Of a stretch of 23,880 nt of DNA, positions 1-7,070 are shown piece after piece; within the stretch, counting starts at the first letter, position 1, and every line of letters starts with the position of its first letter. The DNA comes from Robiginitomaculum sp. (GTDB lineage: Bacteria; Pseudomonadota; Alphaproteobacteria; Caulobacterales; Maricaulaceae): assembly GCA_016765255.1 (NCBI GenBank), contig JAESQI010000175.1, positions 1 through 23,880 of the forward strand, read 5' to 3'. Both the position numbers and the translations under genes were made by a program. The notes beneath the pieces are model-generated. The model was not told the DNA's origin and did no database searches. It worked only from the letters and a program-made list of their open reading frames with translations.

Positions 1-454
1 CAATTTTTAGCGTCTCGCCTCCTTTGGATAGCGCGCTCCGAATACGGATTTCATTATATGAAAAATCGTCGTTTAACGGAGCTTTGATAACCCCCGCTCC
101 TTGGATATCAGCACATGTCGCGTAATAGCCGAAAGTTGGCGGGCAGATGAGAATACTGTCTTTACCCGTTTCGCAAAATGTTCGCAGTAAGACTTCAATG
201 GCCTCATCCGCGCCGCGCCCAACCATTAACCGTTCAGGCAAAGTGTCGTATAAATCTGCAAGCCTTTGGATGAGCTGAACGGGTTGCTGCTCTGGATACC
301 GGTTATATCCGTCCGCCCCCGTGACAGGCGGCGGGGCCCATGGGCTTTCATTGGCGTCGAGATGCAGGGCAGTTGTTGCCCCGCCTCGGGCCGCATAGGG
401 TTTTAAATCAACTACGGCTTTGCGGGCGATATTGTAGGGCCATTTTTTGGTCAT
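1..454 (-). CDS. hisC: Histidinol-phosphate aminotransferase, N-terminal part (cut by window edge)
   Basis: This is the PLP-dependent enzyme that converts imidazole-acetol phosphate and glutamate to histidinol phosphate in the cytoplasm. Reading the minus strand from ATG at 454, about 151 residues are present and the frame stays open to base 1. The sequence shows LDANESP near residue 33, the NRYP motif, GRGADEAIE and the PPTFGYY segment, all typical of the N-terminal half of HisC and related class II-fold aminotransferases. The PLP-binding lysine lies in the missing part. Its ATG overlaps the hisD stop as ATGA, so it is the fourth gene of the regulator-hisG-hisD-hisC operon and is probably translationally coupled. 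The his context makes hisC far more likely than a general aromatic aminotransferase. Confidence 0.9.
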   Translation of the reverse strand, partial: MTKKWPYNIARKAVVDLKPYAARGGATTALHLDANESPWAPPPVTGADGYNRYPEQQPVQLIQRLADLYDTLPERLMVGRGADEAIEVLLRTFCETGKDSILICPPTFGYYATCADIQGAGVIKAPLNDDFSYNEIRIRSALSKGGETLKI

Positions 455-1737
455 GATAATGTCTCAAGCCGTACACTGACAGAATTGGCATGTGCGTCTA
501 AACCTTCCATATCCGCCAAGCGCTCCACAACGGGGCCAAGGGATTTGAGGCCCTCTTTGGTTAGGCTTTGCACGCTGATAAATTTCATAAAACTCTCCAG
601 TACGAGACCACTATAGGCCTTGGCTGCGCCAAATGTTGGTAGGGTGTGATTGGTGCCGCTGGCATAATCACCGACAGATTCAGGCGTCCATTGCCCCAAA
701 AACACGGAGCCTGCATTGCGGATATCAGGGAGGAGGGTGTCGGGGTTTTTCACCTGCACAATCAGATGCTCGGGCGCGTATGTATTGACAATTTCAAGCA
801 TTGTTTTGCTATCGTCAACAATTATGGTTTTGCTGTGCGCTAAGGCTTTGCTCGCAATATCCTTTCGCGGCAAAGCTATGAGCTGGTTTGATATTTCCAT
901 TTCAACACGGTTAGAAAACGCCTCTGAGCGACACACACAGATCACTTGCGCGAGGGGGTCGTGTTCGGCTTGGGCGAGCATATCTGCAGCGACGAAAACG
1001 GGGTTAGCTTGGTCGTCCGCCAACACCATCACCTCGCTAGGGCCAGCGGGTAAATCTATGGCAGGGCCACCAATTTCGGAGGCGACTTGTGCTTTAGCCG
1101 CGCTGACATAAGCATTGCCGGGGCCAAATATTTTCACTACTTTTTCGATGCTCTGGGTTCCGTAAGCGAGTGCCGCAATCGCTTGCGCGCCGCCAATTTT
1201 GTAGACTTCAGTGACGCCACATAAATAGGCGCACGCGAGCAGTGCGTCAGATATTTCCCCGCCTTTTTGAGGTGGTGTGGTGATGATGATTTTTCCGACA
1301 CCTGCAATTTTTGCAGGGATTGCCAGCATCATCAATGTAGACACCAAGGGCGCGCTGCCACCAGGGACATAAAGCCCGACACTTTCCAGAGCGCGGGCTA
1401 TGCGAGAACACACAAGACCCTCCATAATATCAACATGTATTGATTTGGGCATTTGCGCTTTGTGAAATTTTTCAATATTGGCCTTGGCTGTTTTTAGTGC
1501 AAATTTATCCGCTGCCAGCAAAGTGTCCCATGCTTTTTTAAAGGCAGTTTGTGGAACGCGCAATTCGTTTAAATCCACCCCGTCATATTTTTTGGTAAGG
1601 GCAAATAATGCGGCGTCACCATCTTTGCGAACCTCGTCTAAAATATCCCCAACATCAATATTGGCCAACGCTGTTGGGCGAGAAAGTGCTGCCCTTCGCT
1701 CAGTCTCGTTAAGTTGTGACCAGAGTAAGGTTTGCAT
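451..1737 (-). CDS. hisD: Histidinol dehydrogenase
   Basis: This enzyme catalyses the last two steps of histidine synthesis, oxidising L-histidinol to L-histidine with NAD and zinc. The 428 residues match the usual family length. Visible signatures are GPGNAYVSAAK, DLPAGPSEVMVLAD, the zinc-site segment AQAEHDPLAQ (Gln and His ligands), the catalytic Glu-His pair in APEHL, the SVGDYASGTNHTLPT segment with the zinc-ligand Asp, and a C-terminal His in LDAHANSVSVRL. All expected catalytic residues appear present. The ATG at 1737 directly abuts the hisG stop (1738-1740), and its TGA overlaps the hisC start, so the gene is tightly embedded in the operon. Confidence 0.97.
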   Translation of the reverse strand: MQTLLWSQLNETERRAALSRPTALANIDVGDILDEVRKDGDAALFALTKKYDGVDLNELRVPQTAFKKAWDTLLAADKFALKTAKANIEKFHKAQMPKSIHVDIMEGLVCSRIARALESVGLYVPGGSAPLVSTLMMLAIPAKIAGVGKIIITTPPQKGGEISDALLACAYLCGVTEVYKIGGAQAIAALAYGTQSIEKVVKIFGPGNAYVSAAKAQVASEIGGPAIDLPAGPSEVMVLADDQANPVFVAADMLAQAEHDPLAQVICVCRSEAFSNRVEMEISNQLIALPRKDIASKALAHSKTIIVDDSKTMLEIVNTYAPEHLIVQVKNPDTLLPDIRNAGSVFLGQWTPESVGDYASGTNHTLPTFGAAKAYSGLVLESFMKFISVQSLTKEGLKSLGPVVERLADMEGLDAHANSVSVRLETLS

Positions 1738-2622
1738 TTAAGCCAACATTTTTTCAATGGGTAGGACGAGAATGGAGCGAGCCCCGTGATCTTGCAACGC
1801 TTCTAGGGTTTCCCAAAATACATTTTCCGTACACACGGCCTGCACGGCCACAAGATCATCACTACCGCCTAGAGGAATAATGGTGGGCGCGTCGGAACCC
1901 GGCAGGATTTTGGTGATGTTTTCGATTTGTGATTTGGGGGCGTTGAGCATGATATATTTAGACCCTCGTGAGCGCACCACCCCGTCAAGCCGACTAACAA
2001 GTCGGTCATATGTATCTTGTTTTGAGGGAGATAAAGTTTCAAGGGATTTAATCAAAACCGCTTCGCTTTCCAAAATAGTTTTAAACGCTTTCAAGCCGTT
2101 AGCTTCTAATGTCGCCCCTGATGAAACGAGGTCACAAATGGCTGCCGCTACACCGATACGCGGGGCCAGTTCCACCGCGCCTTTCATCTCAATAGGCGTG
2201 GCGTCAATCTTATTGTCTTGCAAATACTTCGCTAAAATACTTGGGTAGCTTGTCGCTATTTTTGTGCCCTTTAAGTCCTCTACCCTAGAGATGGGCCCCT
2301 TTTCAATACTGGCCAGAGCCAGCCTACATTTGGAAAACCCAAGCCGCCTCTCCGTATCAATCTTCATACGCCCACCCGAACTTAGCACTTCTTCTAGCAA
2401 TACATTTTCGCCAACAATGCCGAGATCACTGACTCCACTTGCCACAAAGTTGGGAATGTCATCATCACGGACGAGAAAAAGATCAATTGGCATATTCTTA
2501 ACCCGTGCCAATAAACCGTCACCACGCACCGTAAATTTCAAACCGCATTTCTTAAGAGCGGCGAAGCTTTCATCTGCCAAACGACCTTTTTTCTGAACGG
2601 CAATTCTAAGTCTATCGGTCAT
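1738..2622 (-). CDS. hisG: ATP phosphoribosyltransferase, long form
   Basis: This is the first committed and feedback-controlled step of histidine synthesis: it joins ATP and PRPP to give phosphoribosyl-ATP. At 294 residues it is the long HisG form with a C-terminal regulatory (ACT-like) domain, so it should not need the separate HisZ subunit, and no hisZ is seen nearby. Recognisable segments are RIAVQKKGRL at the N terminus, SGVSDLGIVGENVL, ATSYPSILAKYL and AAAICDLVSSGATLEANGLK (the PRPP-binding region). The regulatory part runs from about residue 220 to the end. The ATG at 2622 overlaps the stop of the upstream TrpR-like gene as ATGA, indicating coupled translation. Confidence 0.96.
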   Translation of the reverse strand: MTDRLRIAVQKKGRLADESFAALKKCGLKFTVRGDGLLARVKNMPIDLFLVRDDDIPNFVASGVSDLGIVGENVLLEEVLSSGGRMKIDTERRLGFSKCRLALASIEKGPISRVEDLKGTKIATSYPSILAKYLQDNKIDATPIEMKGAVELAPRIGVAAAICDLVSSGATLEANGLKAFKTILESEAVLIKSLETLSPSKQDTYDRLVSRLDGVVRSRGSKYIMLNAPKSQIENITKILPGSDAPTIIPLGGSDDLVAVQAVCTENVFWETLEALQDHGARSILVLPIEKMLA

Positions 2623-2939
2623 TTTTTTGCTTTCTTTTGACGCTCTAAGATGGCGCTATATCCTTGGTGTGGTTCCTCGTTGAGGAAACGTGCCACCCTG
2701 CCAATGGTGGTGGTGCTGACCCCAGTTTGTGCGTTTATATCCCGGTAGGATAATTTTCCGACATTCAAAATTTGTGCCACATGCCAACGCTCGGACAAAG
2801 CCCGTAATTCGGCAGGCGTACATAAATCAGTCAAGAAATTTTCCATTTCGGATAGGGAGTGCACAGAGAAAAAAGCTTGCGCCAATTCCTTGCGGTGCTT
2901 TTGGACTTGCCCTTTTGTTGTTTTCATAAGTGTCTGCAT
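2619..2939 (-). CDS. YerC/YecD-type TrpR-family regulator heading the his operon
   Basis: This is a small cytoplasmic DNA-binding protein of about 106 residues. The middle and C-terminal parts match the TrpR/YerC superfamily: an LTDLCTPAELRALSERW helix followed by the helix-turn-helix LSYRDINAQTGVSTTTIGRVARFL. I chose ATG 2939; an in-frame TTG at 2942 and an ATG at 2927 are alternatives, with a GGAATGG-like ribosome site favouring 2939. It is the first gene of the operon and overlaps hisG by four bases, so its product is made together with the histidine enzymes. TrpR-like proteins linked to his genes have been proposed as histidine repressors (called HisR in some comparative work). That role, and autoregulation through the dyad at 2969-2986, is inferred here. 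Confidence 0.85.
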   Translation of the reverse strand: MQTLMKTTKGQVQKHRKELAQAFFSVHSLSEMENFLTDLCTPAELRALSERWHVAQILNVGKLSYRDINAQTGVSTTTIGRVARFLNEEPHQGYSAILERQKKAKK

Positions 2940-2968
2940 CAAATTGCCATTCCATCAATTGTTATAAT

Positions 2969-2986
2969 GTGTTAATGTGCTAATAC
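2969..2986. promoter_or_regulatory. Candidate operator dyad over the his promoter -10 box
   Basis: On the plus strand the sequence has half-sites GTGTTA and TAATAC separated by six bases; 12 of 18 positions are symmetric. It covers the -10 box of the candidate promoter and the predicted start site, the place where TrpR-family repressors bind in trp-type promoters. The first gene of the operon encodes a TrpR-like protein, which is the obvious candidate ligand. Confidence 0.45.
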
Positions 2987-3008
2987 AGTAGGCGTTTTGT
3001 TATATCAA
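2980..3008 (-). promoter_or_regulatory. Candidate sigma-70-type promoter of the his operon
   Basis: On the minus strand there is a -35 box TTGATA (3003-3008), a 17-bp spacer and a -10 box TATTAG (2980-2985). It lies about 40 bases upstream of the regulator start codon and predicts a start site near 2973. The spacing is ideal and both boxes are close to consensus, but the assignment rests only on sequence. Confidence 0.55.
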
Positions 3009-3018
3009 GGTTAAATTA

Positions 3019-3038
3019 CAAGAAAATAATATTTCTTG
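3019..3038. repeat. Inverted repeat upstream of the his promoter
   Basis: Two 7-base arms, CAAGAAA and TTTCTTG, flank six AT-rich bases. The element lies just upstream of the -35 box of the candidate his promoter, so it could be an activator site or an AT-rich UP-like element. No terminator-like T tract follows it in a useful orientation. Confidence 0.4.
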
Positions 3039-3137
3039 ATGGGGCGGGAGAGTGAACAAAATTTTCTTAAGCATATTGTCATACCAAAATACGCTGGAGT
3101 TTCATGCTTAAAACATAGGGTTTGATGAAACATTGAG

Positions 3138-3158
3138 ATCCCAGATCAAGTCTGGGAT
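3138..3158. repeat. Dispersed-type inverted repeat 1
   Basis: A perfect 8-bp stem, ATCCCAGA and TCTGGGAT, surrounds the five-base loop TCAAG and is followed by GACAG. This resembles the intergenic palindromic repeats of many alphaproteobacteria whose core reads GGGATC/CTTGA/TCATCCC. A closely similar copy lies at 3257-3275. Confidence 0.6.
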
Positions 3159-3202
3159 GACAGAAATGTATATGTATAAATTTCATATATCTTTTTATTG
3201 TC

Positions 3203-3222
3203 ATTCCAGCGAATGCTGGAAT
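3203..3222. repeat. Dispersed-type inverted repeat 2, opposite orientation
   Basis: A perfect 8-bp stem, ATTCCAGC and GCTGGAAT, surrounds the loop GAAT and is preceded by TGTC. The TGTCAT flank marks it as a relative of repeats 1 and 3 in the opposite orientation. Confidence 0.55.
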
Positions 3223-3256
3223 CTGAAACACGCTCACAATTGCGGATTGTTCTCGG

Positions 3257-3275
3257 TCCCAGATAAAGTCTGGGA
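3257..3275. repeat. Dispersed-type inverted repeat 3
   Basis: A perfect 7-bp stem, TCCCAGA and TCTGGGA, surrounds the loop TAAAG and is followed by TGACAG, the same flank as repeat 1. It differs from repeat 1 mainly in the loop. Confidence 0.6.
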
Positions 3276-3336
3276 TGACAGGGATGAGAGAAAACGACCT
3301 AACACAGGGTGGAGGTGTGGCGAAGGAGGAGAGAGG

Positions 3337-3380
3337 GCATATCTAGGTTTTAAGGCATATCTAGGTTTTAAGGTATACCT
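3337..3380. repeat. 18-bp tandem repeat, about 2.4 copies
   Basis: The unit GCATATCTAGGTTTTAAG occurs twice without change (3337-3354 and 3355-3372). A third, partial copy follows (GTATACCT) with two changes. It is non-coding and looks like a short slippage-type minisatellite. Confidence 0.8.
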
Positions 3381-3397
3381 CCATTAACCCCACCACT

Positions 3398-3416
3398 CCT
3401 CGGGCTTGACCCGTGG
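3398..3416. repeat. Dispersed-type inverted repeat 4
   Basis: The arms CCTCGGG and CCCGTGG pair around the loop CTTGA with one T-T mismatch. The CTTGA loop matches the reverse complement of repeat 1, so it may be a diverged member of the same family. Confidence 0.45.
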
Positions 3417-3445
3417 TCCATATGCTGGGGCTGTGTGTTGCCGAA

Positions 3446-3481
3446 CCAGTGTATGGGCCCCGCACTAAATGCGGGGACTGG
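3446..3481. repeat. Hairpin downstream of the beta-oxidation gene
   Basis: A perfect 7-bp inner stem (CCCCGCA at 3458-3464, TGCGGGG at 3470-3476) surrounds the loop CTAAA. Outer arms CCAGT (3446-3450) and ACTGG (3477-3481) add five pairs after a one-sided bulge. It lies just past the stop of the minus-strand gene ending at 3498 and could stabilise or end that transcript, but no T tract follows it. Confidence 0.45.
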
Positions 3482-3497
3482 AGGGTGCAGAATTACT

Positions 3498-5573
3498 TTA
3501 AGGATCAGAGAAACGGCCATTGGTTTTGGCGAGAGTTCGTAAAAGCTTTGCGGGTTTCCACGATTTAGGATCGGTTTTGGCAAATTCTAAAATGCCGTCA
3601 TAGACGGTTTTTACGCCAATTTGGTCACCGTAAAACATCGGCCCGCCACGGTAAGCAGGGAAGCCGTAGCCGTGAATAAACACCATATCTATATCAAGGG
3701 CACGCAACGCAATGCCTTCTTCTAGGATTTTAGCCCCCTCATTGATCATGGCAAATAGGATACGGTTTTGAATTTCGGTGTCTGTGAATGTGCGCCGCGT
3801 AATCTGCTTGCGCTTTGACGCGTCCAAGATCAATTTTTCCACAATCGGATCGTCAACCGGCGTGCGGTTACCGTCTTTATAGCTATAATACCCTGCCCCA
3901 GTTTTCTGGCCAAGCCGACCAAGGTCATAGAGCTTATCGGCGATATCTACATAGCGTTCATTCTTGGGGCGTGTTGCGTCTTCGCGGCGTCTTGTGTGCC
4001 AGCCAATGTCAATCCCTGCTAGATCAGAGACTTGAAACGGCCCCATGGCCAACCCGAAATCTCGCATAGCCCGGTCAACATCTTGGGGCATGGCCCCGTC
4101 TTCAATCATAAAATCGGCCTGCTTGCGGTAGGACTTTAAAACTCGGTTGCCGATAAATCCGTCGCAAACCCCTGCAACGACGCAGACCTTACCAATGGAT
4201 TTTCCAACCTGCATGACTGTGCCCAAAACCTCGTCAGATACACTATCGGTGCGCACCACTTCGAGGAGTTTCATAATATTAGCAGGACTAAAGAAATGCA
4301 TACCGATCACGTCAGAGGGTCGTTTAGTGACTTTTGCCAGAATATTGATATCAAGATAGGATGTATTACTGGCCAAGATACAGCTCGGTTTGGCGAGGGC
4401 GTCGAGTTCGCGGAATATGGATTTTTTAATCTCCATATTTTCCGTAGCCGCCTCTATGATCAGTTCAGAATTGGAGGCGGCCTGCATGTCAAAAATCGCT
4501 GATAAATTGTCCAAGCGTTTGCGCATTTGAGGGGCTGTAATCCTGCCTTTTGTAACACTGCCTTTATACGTGTTATAGATGCGAGCAAGAGCTTTGTCTT
4601 GGGCGTCTCTATTGATGTCAAACAATTGAACTGCGTATCCGCCGTCTAAAAATGCCATGGCAATACCGACACCCATCGTGCCTGCCCCGAGTATAGTGAC
4701 GGTTTTGATCTCTCGGATTTTACTCGTTTTAAGTCCCGGGATTTTGCCCACTTGTCGTTGGGCGAAAAATGAATGGATCAGGCCAGAGCGCTGGTCGCTT
4801 GCCATGCAGTCCATAAATATTTTCCGCTCGCGCTTTAACCCTTGCGCAAAGGGAAGGTGTGCAGCCTCAACTGCTTCCAAGGCTTTAATCGGTGAGAGTT
4901 GACCACGCGCGCGGGCTTTGGTTTTTTTGGTCAAAGCCTCAAAGCCTTTGGGGTCGGCGAAGGGGAGGGTGGTAATCGTGCTGAGGGCGGGACGAATTTC
5001 ACCGCTCTTTAGTTTGACGTTGAAAAACGTAATGCTTTCCTCTAGCAAATCTTGCTCAAAAACGGCGTCTAAAATCCCTGCCGAGAGCGCTTTCTCTGCG
5101 TCCAAAGGTTTGCCAGTTGTAATCATCGCAGCTGCTTTTAACGCGCCTATTAACCTTGGTAATCTCTGTGTACCGCCTGCGCCTGGGATCAAGCCAAGAT
5201 TAACTTCGGGTAGGCCTGTTTTGGCCGTCTTTGCGCCAACACGGTAACGACACCCGAGCGCCACTTCTAGGCCGCCGCCAAGAGCCGCGCCGTTAATGGC
5301 CGCCAAAATAGGCACGCGGCAGGCCTCAATGGTATTGATAACATCAGGTAGATGAGGCGCCAGTGGCGGCTTGCCAAATTCTTTGATATCTGCGCCGCCA
5401 ATAAAAATACGCCCCGCACCAATGATGACCGCGCCTTTGATAGCGGCGTCTTTATTGACGCGCTCAATGGCTTTTACTAAACCTTGCCGCACATGGTGGG
5501 ACAGGGCGTTGACAGGTGGATTATCAATAGTAAGCACAGCAATATGGCCGTACATTTCAAAAGAAACACTCAT
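3498..5573 (-). CDS. Bifunctional enoyl-CoA hydratase / 3-hydroxyacyl-CoA dehydrogenase (FadB/FadJ type)
   Basis: This is a two-domain enzyme of fatty-acid beta-oxidation. It hydrates trans-2-enoyl-CoA and oxidises the L-3-hydroxyacyl-CoA product with NAD. Residues 1 to about 190 form a crotonase domain with GGADIKEFG, GGGLEVALG (Glu near 103) and PEVNLGLIPGAGGTQRLPR (Glu near 123), the two catalytic glutamates. From about residue 290 the dehydrogenase domain has the NAD-binding GAGTMG (296-301), the GMHFFSP segment with the catalytic His near 426, and GVCDGFIGNR. The C-terminal repeat ends with YGFPAYRGGPMFYGDQIG. The 691-residue length fits the family of about 700, which also includes the peroxisomal bifunctional enzyme. 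It starts 10 bases after the hemY stop, so it is probably co-transcribed with mic60 and hemY. No partner thiolase gene is seen. Confidence 0.93.
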   Translation of the reverse strand: MSVSFEMYGHIAVLTIDNPPVNALSHHVRQGLVKAIERVNKDAAIKGAVIIGAGRIFIGGADIKEFGKPPLAPHLPDVINTIEACRVPILAAINGAALGGGLEVALGCRYRVGAKTAKTGLPEVNLGLIPGAGGTQRLPRLIGALKAAAMITTGKPLDAEKALSAGILDAVFEQDLLEESITFFNVKLKSGEIRPALSTITTLPFADPKGFEALTKKTKARARGQLSPIKALEAVEAAHLPFAQGLKRERKIFMDCMASDQRSGLIHSFFAQRQVGKIPGLKTSKIREIKTVTILGAGTMGVGIAMAFLDGGYAVQLFDINRDAQDKALARIYNTYKGSVTKGRITAPQMRKRLDNLSAIFDMQAASNSELIIEAATENMEIKKSIFRELDALAKPSCILASNTSYLDINILAKVTKRPSDVIGMHFFSPANIMKLLEVVRTDSVSDEVLGTVMQVGKSIGKVCVVAGVCDGFIGNRVLKSYRKQADFMIEDGAMPQDVDRAMRDFGLAMGPFQVSDLAGIDIGWHTRRREDATRPKNERYVDIADKLYDLGRLGQKTGAGYYSYKDGNRTPVDDPIVEKLILDASKRKQITRRTFTDTEIQNRILFAMINEGAKILEEGIALRALDIDMVFIHGYGFPAYRGGPMFYGDQIGVKTVYDGILEFAKTDPKSWKPAKLLRTLAKTNGRFSDP

Positions 5574-5583
5574 ACTAAATACC

Positions 5584-7068
5584 TTAATCGTCTAACAGAT
5601 TGTCTAATCGTTCGGATAGCTTCTCTGGATCATCTGGGCTGGGTGGGGTGCTTGACATATCAAGCTCATTATCAGCAGGTGTGTTGATATCTGGCCCTTC
5701 TAACTCGCTCGCCATTTCCAGAGCAGGCTTCCGCTTGGCATGACTTTCATAGCGGGGGTGGATCAACTCCCCAGTTTTTCCGTAGGACATGACCAGCCTT
5801 TGCCAATCACTTTGTGTATAGTTAAAGGCAGGCCCGTCAGGATCAAGATCAGACCAGTCAGCTTCTATGGGCGCGGTTGCTGCCCGCAAATGCCACGCCC
5901 GTGCGTCAATGGCATTGCCGAGTAAATCCTCTGCCATGCCCGCCAATGTACAGAGACGAGCAGATGGCTCGCCCTCTCGTAAAAGGGTGCCAAGGGATTG
6001 CAAAGCCTCCACACCATTATTGCTTCGTAAAGCCTCTTCAGCTCCTAGAATAAAACTTTCGCGGTGAGCAGGATTGGTTTTTATGAGACCGTTCACTTTC
6101 TTGGCTTGTACTTTTTCAGGCTCATTGCCAAAAATATCTCGATGAGACAAAGCCAGCGCAGGATGGGGGTTTTGACCCCATGCTTTTTCAATTAAGTGCG
6201 CGGCTTTTTTACTGTCCCCATTATGGTGCAGCAAGCGAGCGGCGAGGGCGCTGGCGGGGGCAAATTCAGGGCTAGCAGAATGGGCTTGTTGGGCAATGTC
6301 CACGGCCCGTTCCGTTTCCCCTAATTTTTCTAAACCGCTGGCTTGAGCCGCTAACAGTACAGAGCGCGTCCGCTTTGCTTCGGCTTTGTCGATTGTTTTG
6401 CGCTTTTCTGCAGCGCTAAGACTGTCGAGTGCTCCCGCCCAGTCCTGTAAGGAAATTTGCGATTTAAACAAGAAATCAAAAGCCCAGCCACAAGATTTAG
6501 GATTATCTACCGCTTGCTGCGCCGTATCGAGCGCGCTGGCATAATCCCCTCGCTCAAACGCCAAGCGTGCTAAGCCGTGCAAGCCTGCCATTTTCGTTTT
6601 TGGGTTTTCCAAAAGAGTAGAATAATGGCTATGGGCATCTTCCATGTCACCCGCAACTTCTGCAGCTTTAGCAGCGACGAGCCCTGTTAAGGCAGGGCGG
6701 CCCAAAAGATCGGCGGCGCGCTTTGCCTGTTTACGTGCATTCTCTCCATTGCCTGTTTCACAAGAAAATAGGGCGCTCTCAAGTGCGTCAATACCGTTTT
6801 CGCCCCGCTTGCGACCAAAACCAGTTTTGACCCGCCTTGGTAAACGCCAGAGCCATGTCAGTAAAGACCACAGGGCGATGAGGGCGATGACAAAAACTAC
6901 GCCTGCAAGAATAGCCGCCTGCAGACGAACACTTACGGCATTGTTTGTCAGGTCTTTGGGTTCGCTGGCGAGTAAACTTAATTGCATCCATTGTTCATTG
7001 CCTACGTAAAGAAGAACAGCGACGAGAGCCAGAAGCAGTATGAGAGGAAGGATAAGGTAGCGGGCCAT
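5584..7068 (-). CDS. hemY: HemY-type inner-membrane TPR protein
   Basis: This 494-residue membrane protein of the HemY_N family is not the protoporphyrinogen oxidase also called HemY. Two hydrophobic segments (about residues 4-22 and 51-71) form the N-terminal membrane domain, the second followed by the basic stretch WLWRLPRRVKTGFGRKRG. The rest, to about residue 410, is helical with TPR-like repeats (for example GLHGLARLAFERGDYASALDTAQQAV). A polar, acidic tail ends in SERLDNLLDD. HemY proteins are linked to tetrapyrrole metabolism in proteobacteria, but the biochemical role is unclear. It lies two bases after the mic60 stop, the usual alphaproteobacterial pairing. Confidence 0.88.
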   Translation of the reverse strand: MARYLILPLILLLALVAVLLYVGNEQWMQLSLLASEPKDLTNNAVSVRLQAAILAGVVFVIALIALWSLLTWLWRLPRRVKTGFGRKRGENGIDALESALFSCETGNGENARKQAKRAADLLGRPALTGLVAAKAAEVAGDMEDAHSHYSTLLENPKTKMAGLHGLARLAFERGDYASALDTAQQAVDNPKSCGWAFDFLFKSQISLQDWAGALDSLSAAEKRKTIDKAEAKRTRSVLLAAQASGLEKLGETERAVDIAQQAHSASPEFAPASALAARLLHHNGDSKKAAHLIEKAWGQNPHPALALSHRDIFGNEPEKVQAKKVNGLIKTNPAHRESFILGAEEALRSNNGVEALQSLGTLLREGEPSARLCTLAGMAEDLLGNAIDARAWHLRAATAPIEADWSDLDPDGPAFNYTQSDWQRLVMSYGKTGELIHPRYESHAKRKPALEMASELEGPDINTPADNELDMSSTPPSPDDPEKLSERLDNLLDD

Positions 7069-7070
7069 AT

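Larger units (their letters stand above)
3009..3497. other. Gene-free spacer with clustered repeats
   Basis: This stretch between the his promoter and the end of the beta-oxidation gene holds no credible coding region. A plus-strand frame at 3133-3387 is made mostly of repeat sequence. The spacer contains at least five short perfect or near-perfect inverted repeats and an 18-bp tandem repeat, listed separately. No tRNA or other RNA gene was recognised. Confidence 0.75.

Noticed and set aside
3133..3387. Open frame of 84 codons on the plus strand in the spacer
   Set aside because: It is built from the inverted and tandem repeats, has no ribosome site, and shows no protein-like pattern apart from the repeat translation.
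3136..3480. Possible CRISPR array
   Set aside because: The repeats differ in sequence and orientation, the spacers are irregular, and there are no cas genes nearby.
3368..3583. Minus-strand open frame overlapping the end of the beta-oxidation gene
   Set aside because: It lies partly inside a confidently identified gene in another frame and partly in hairpin repeats.
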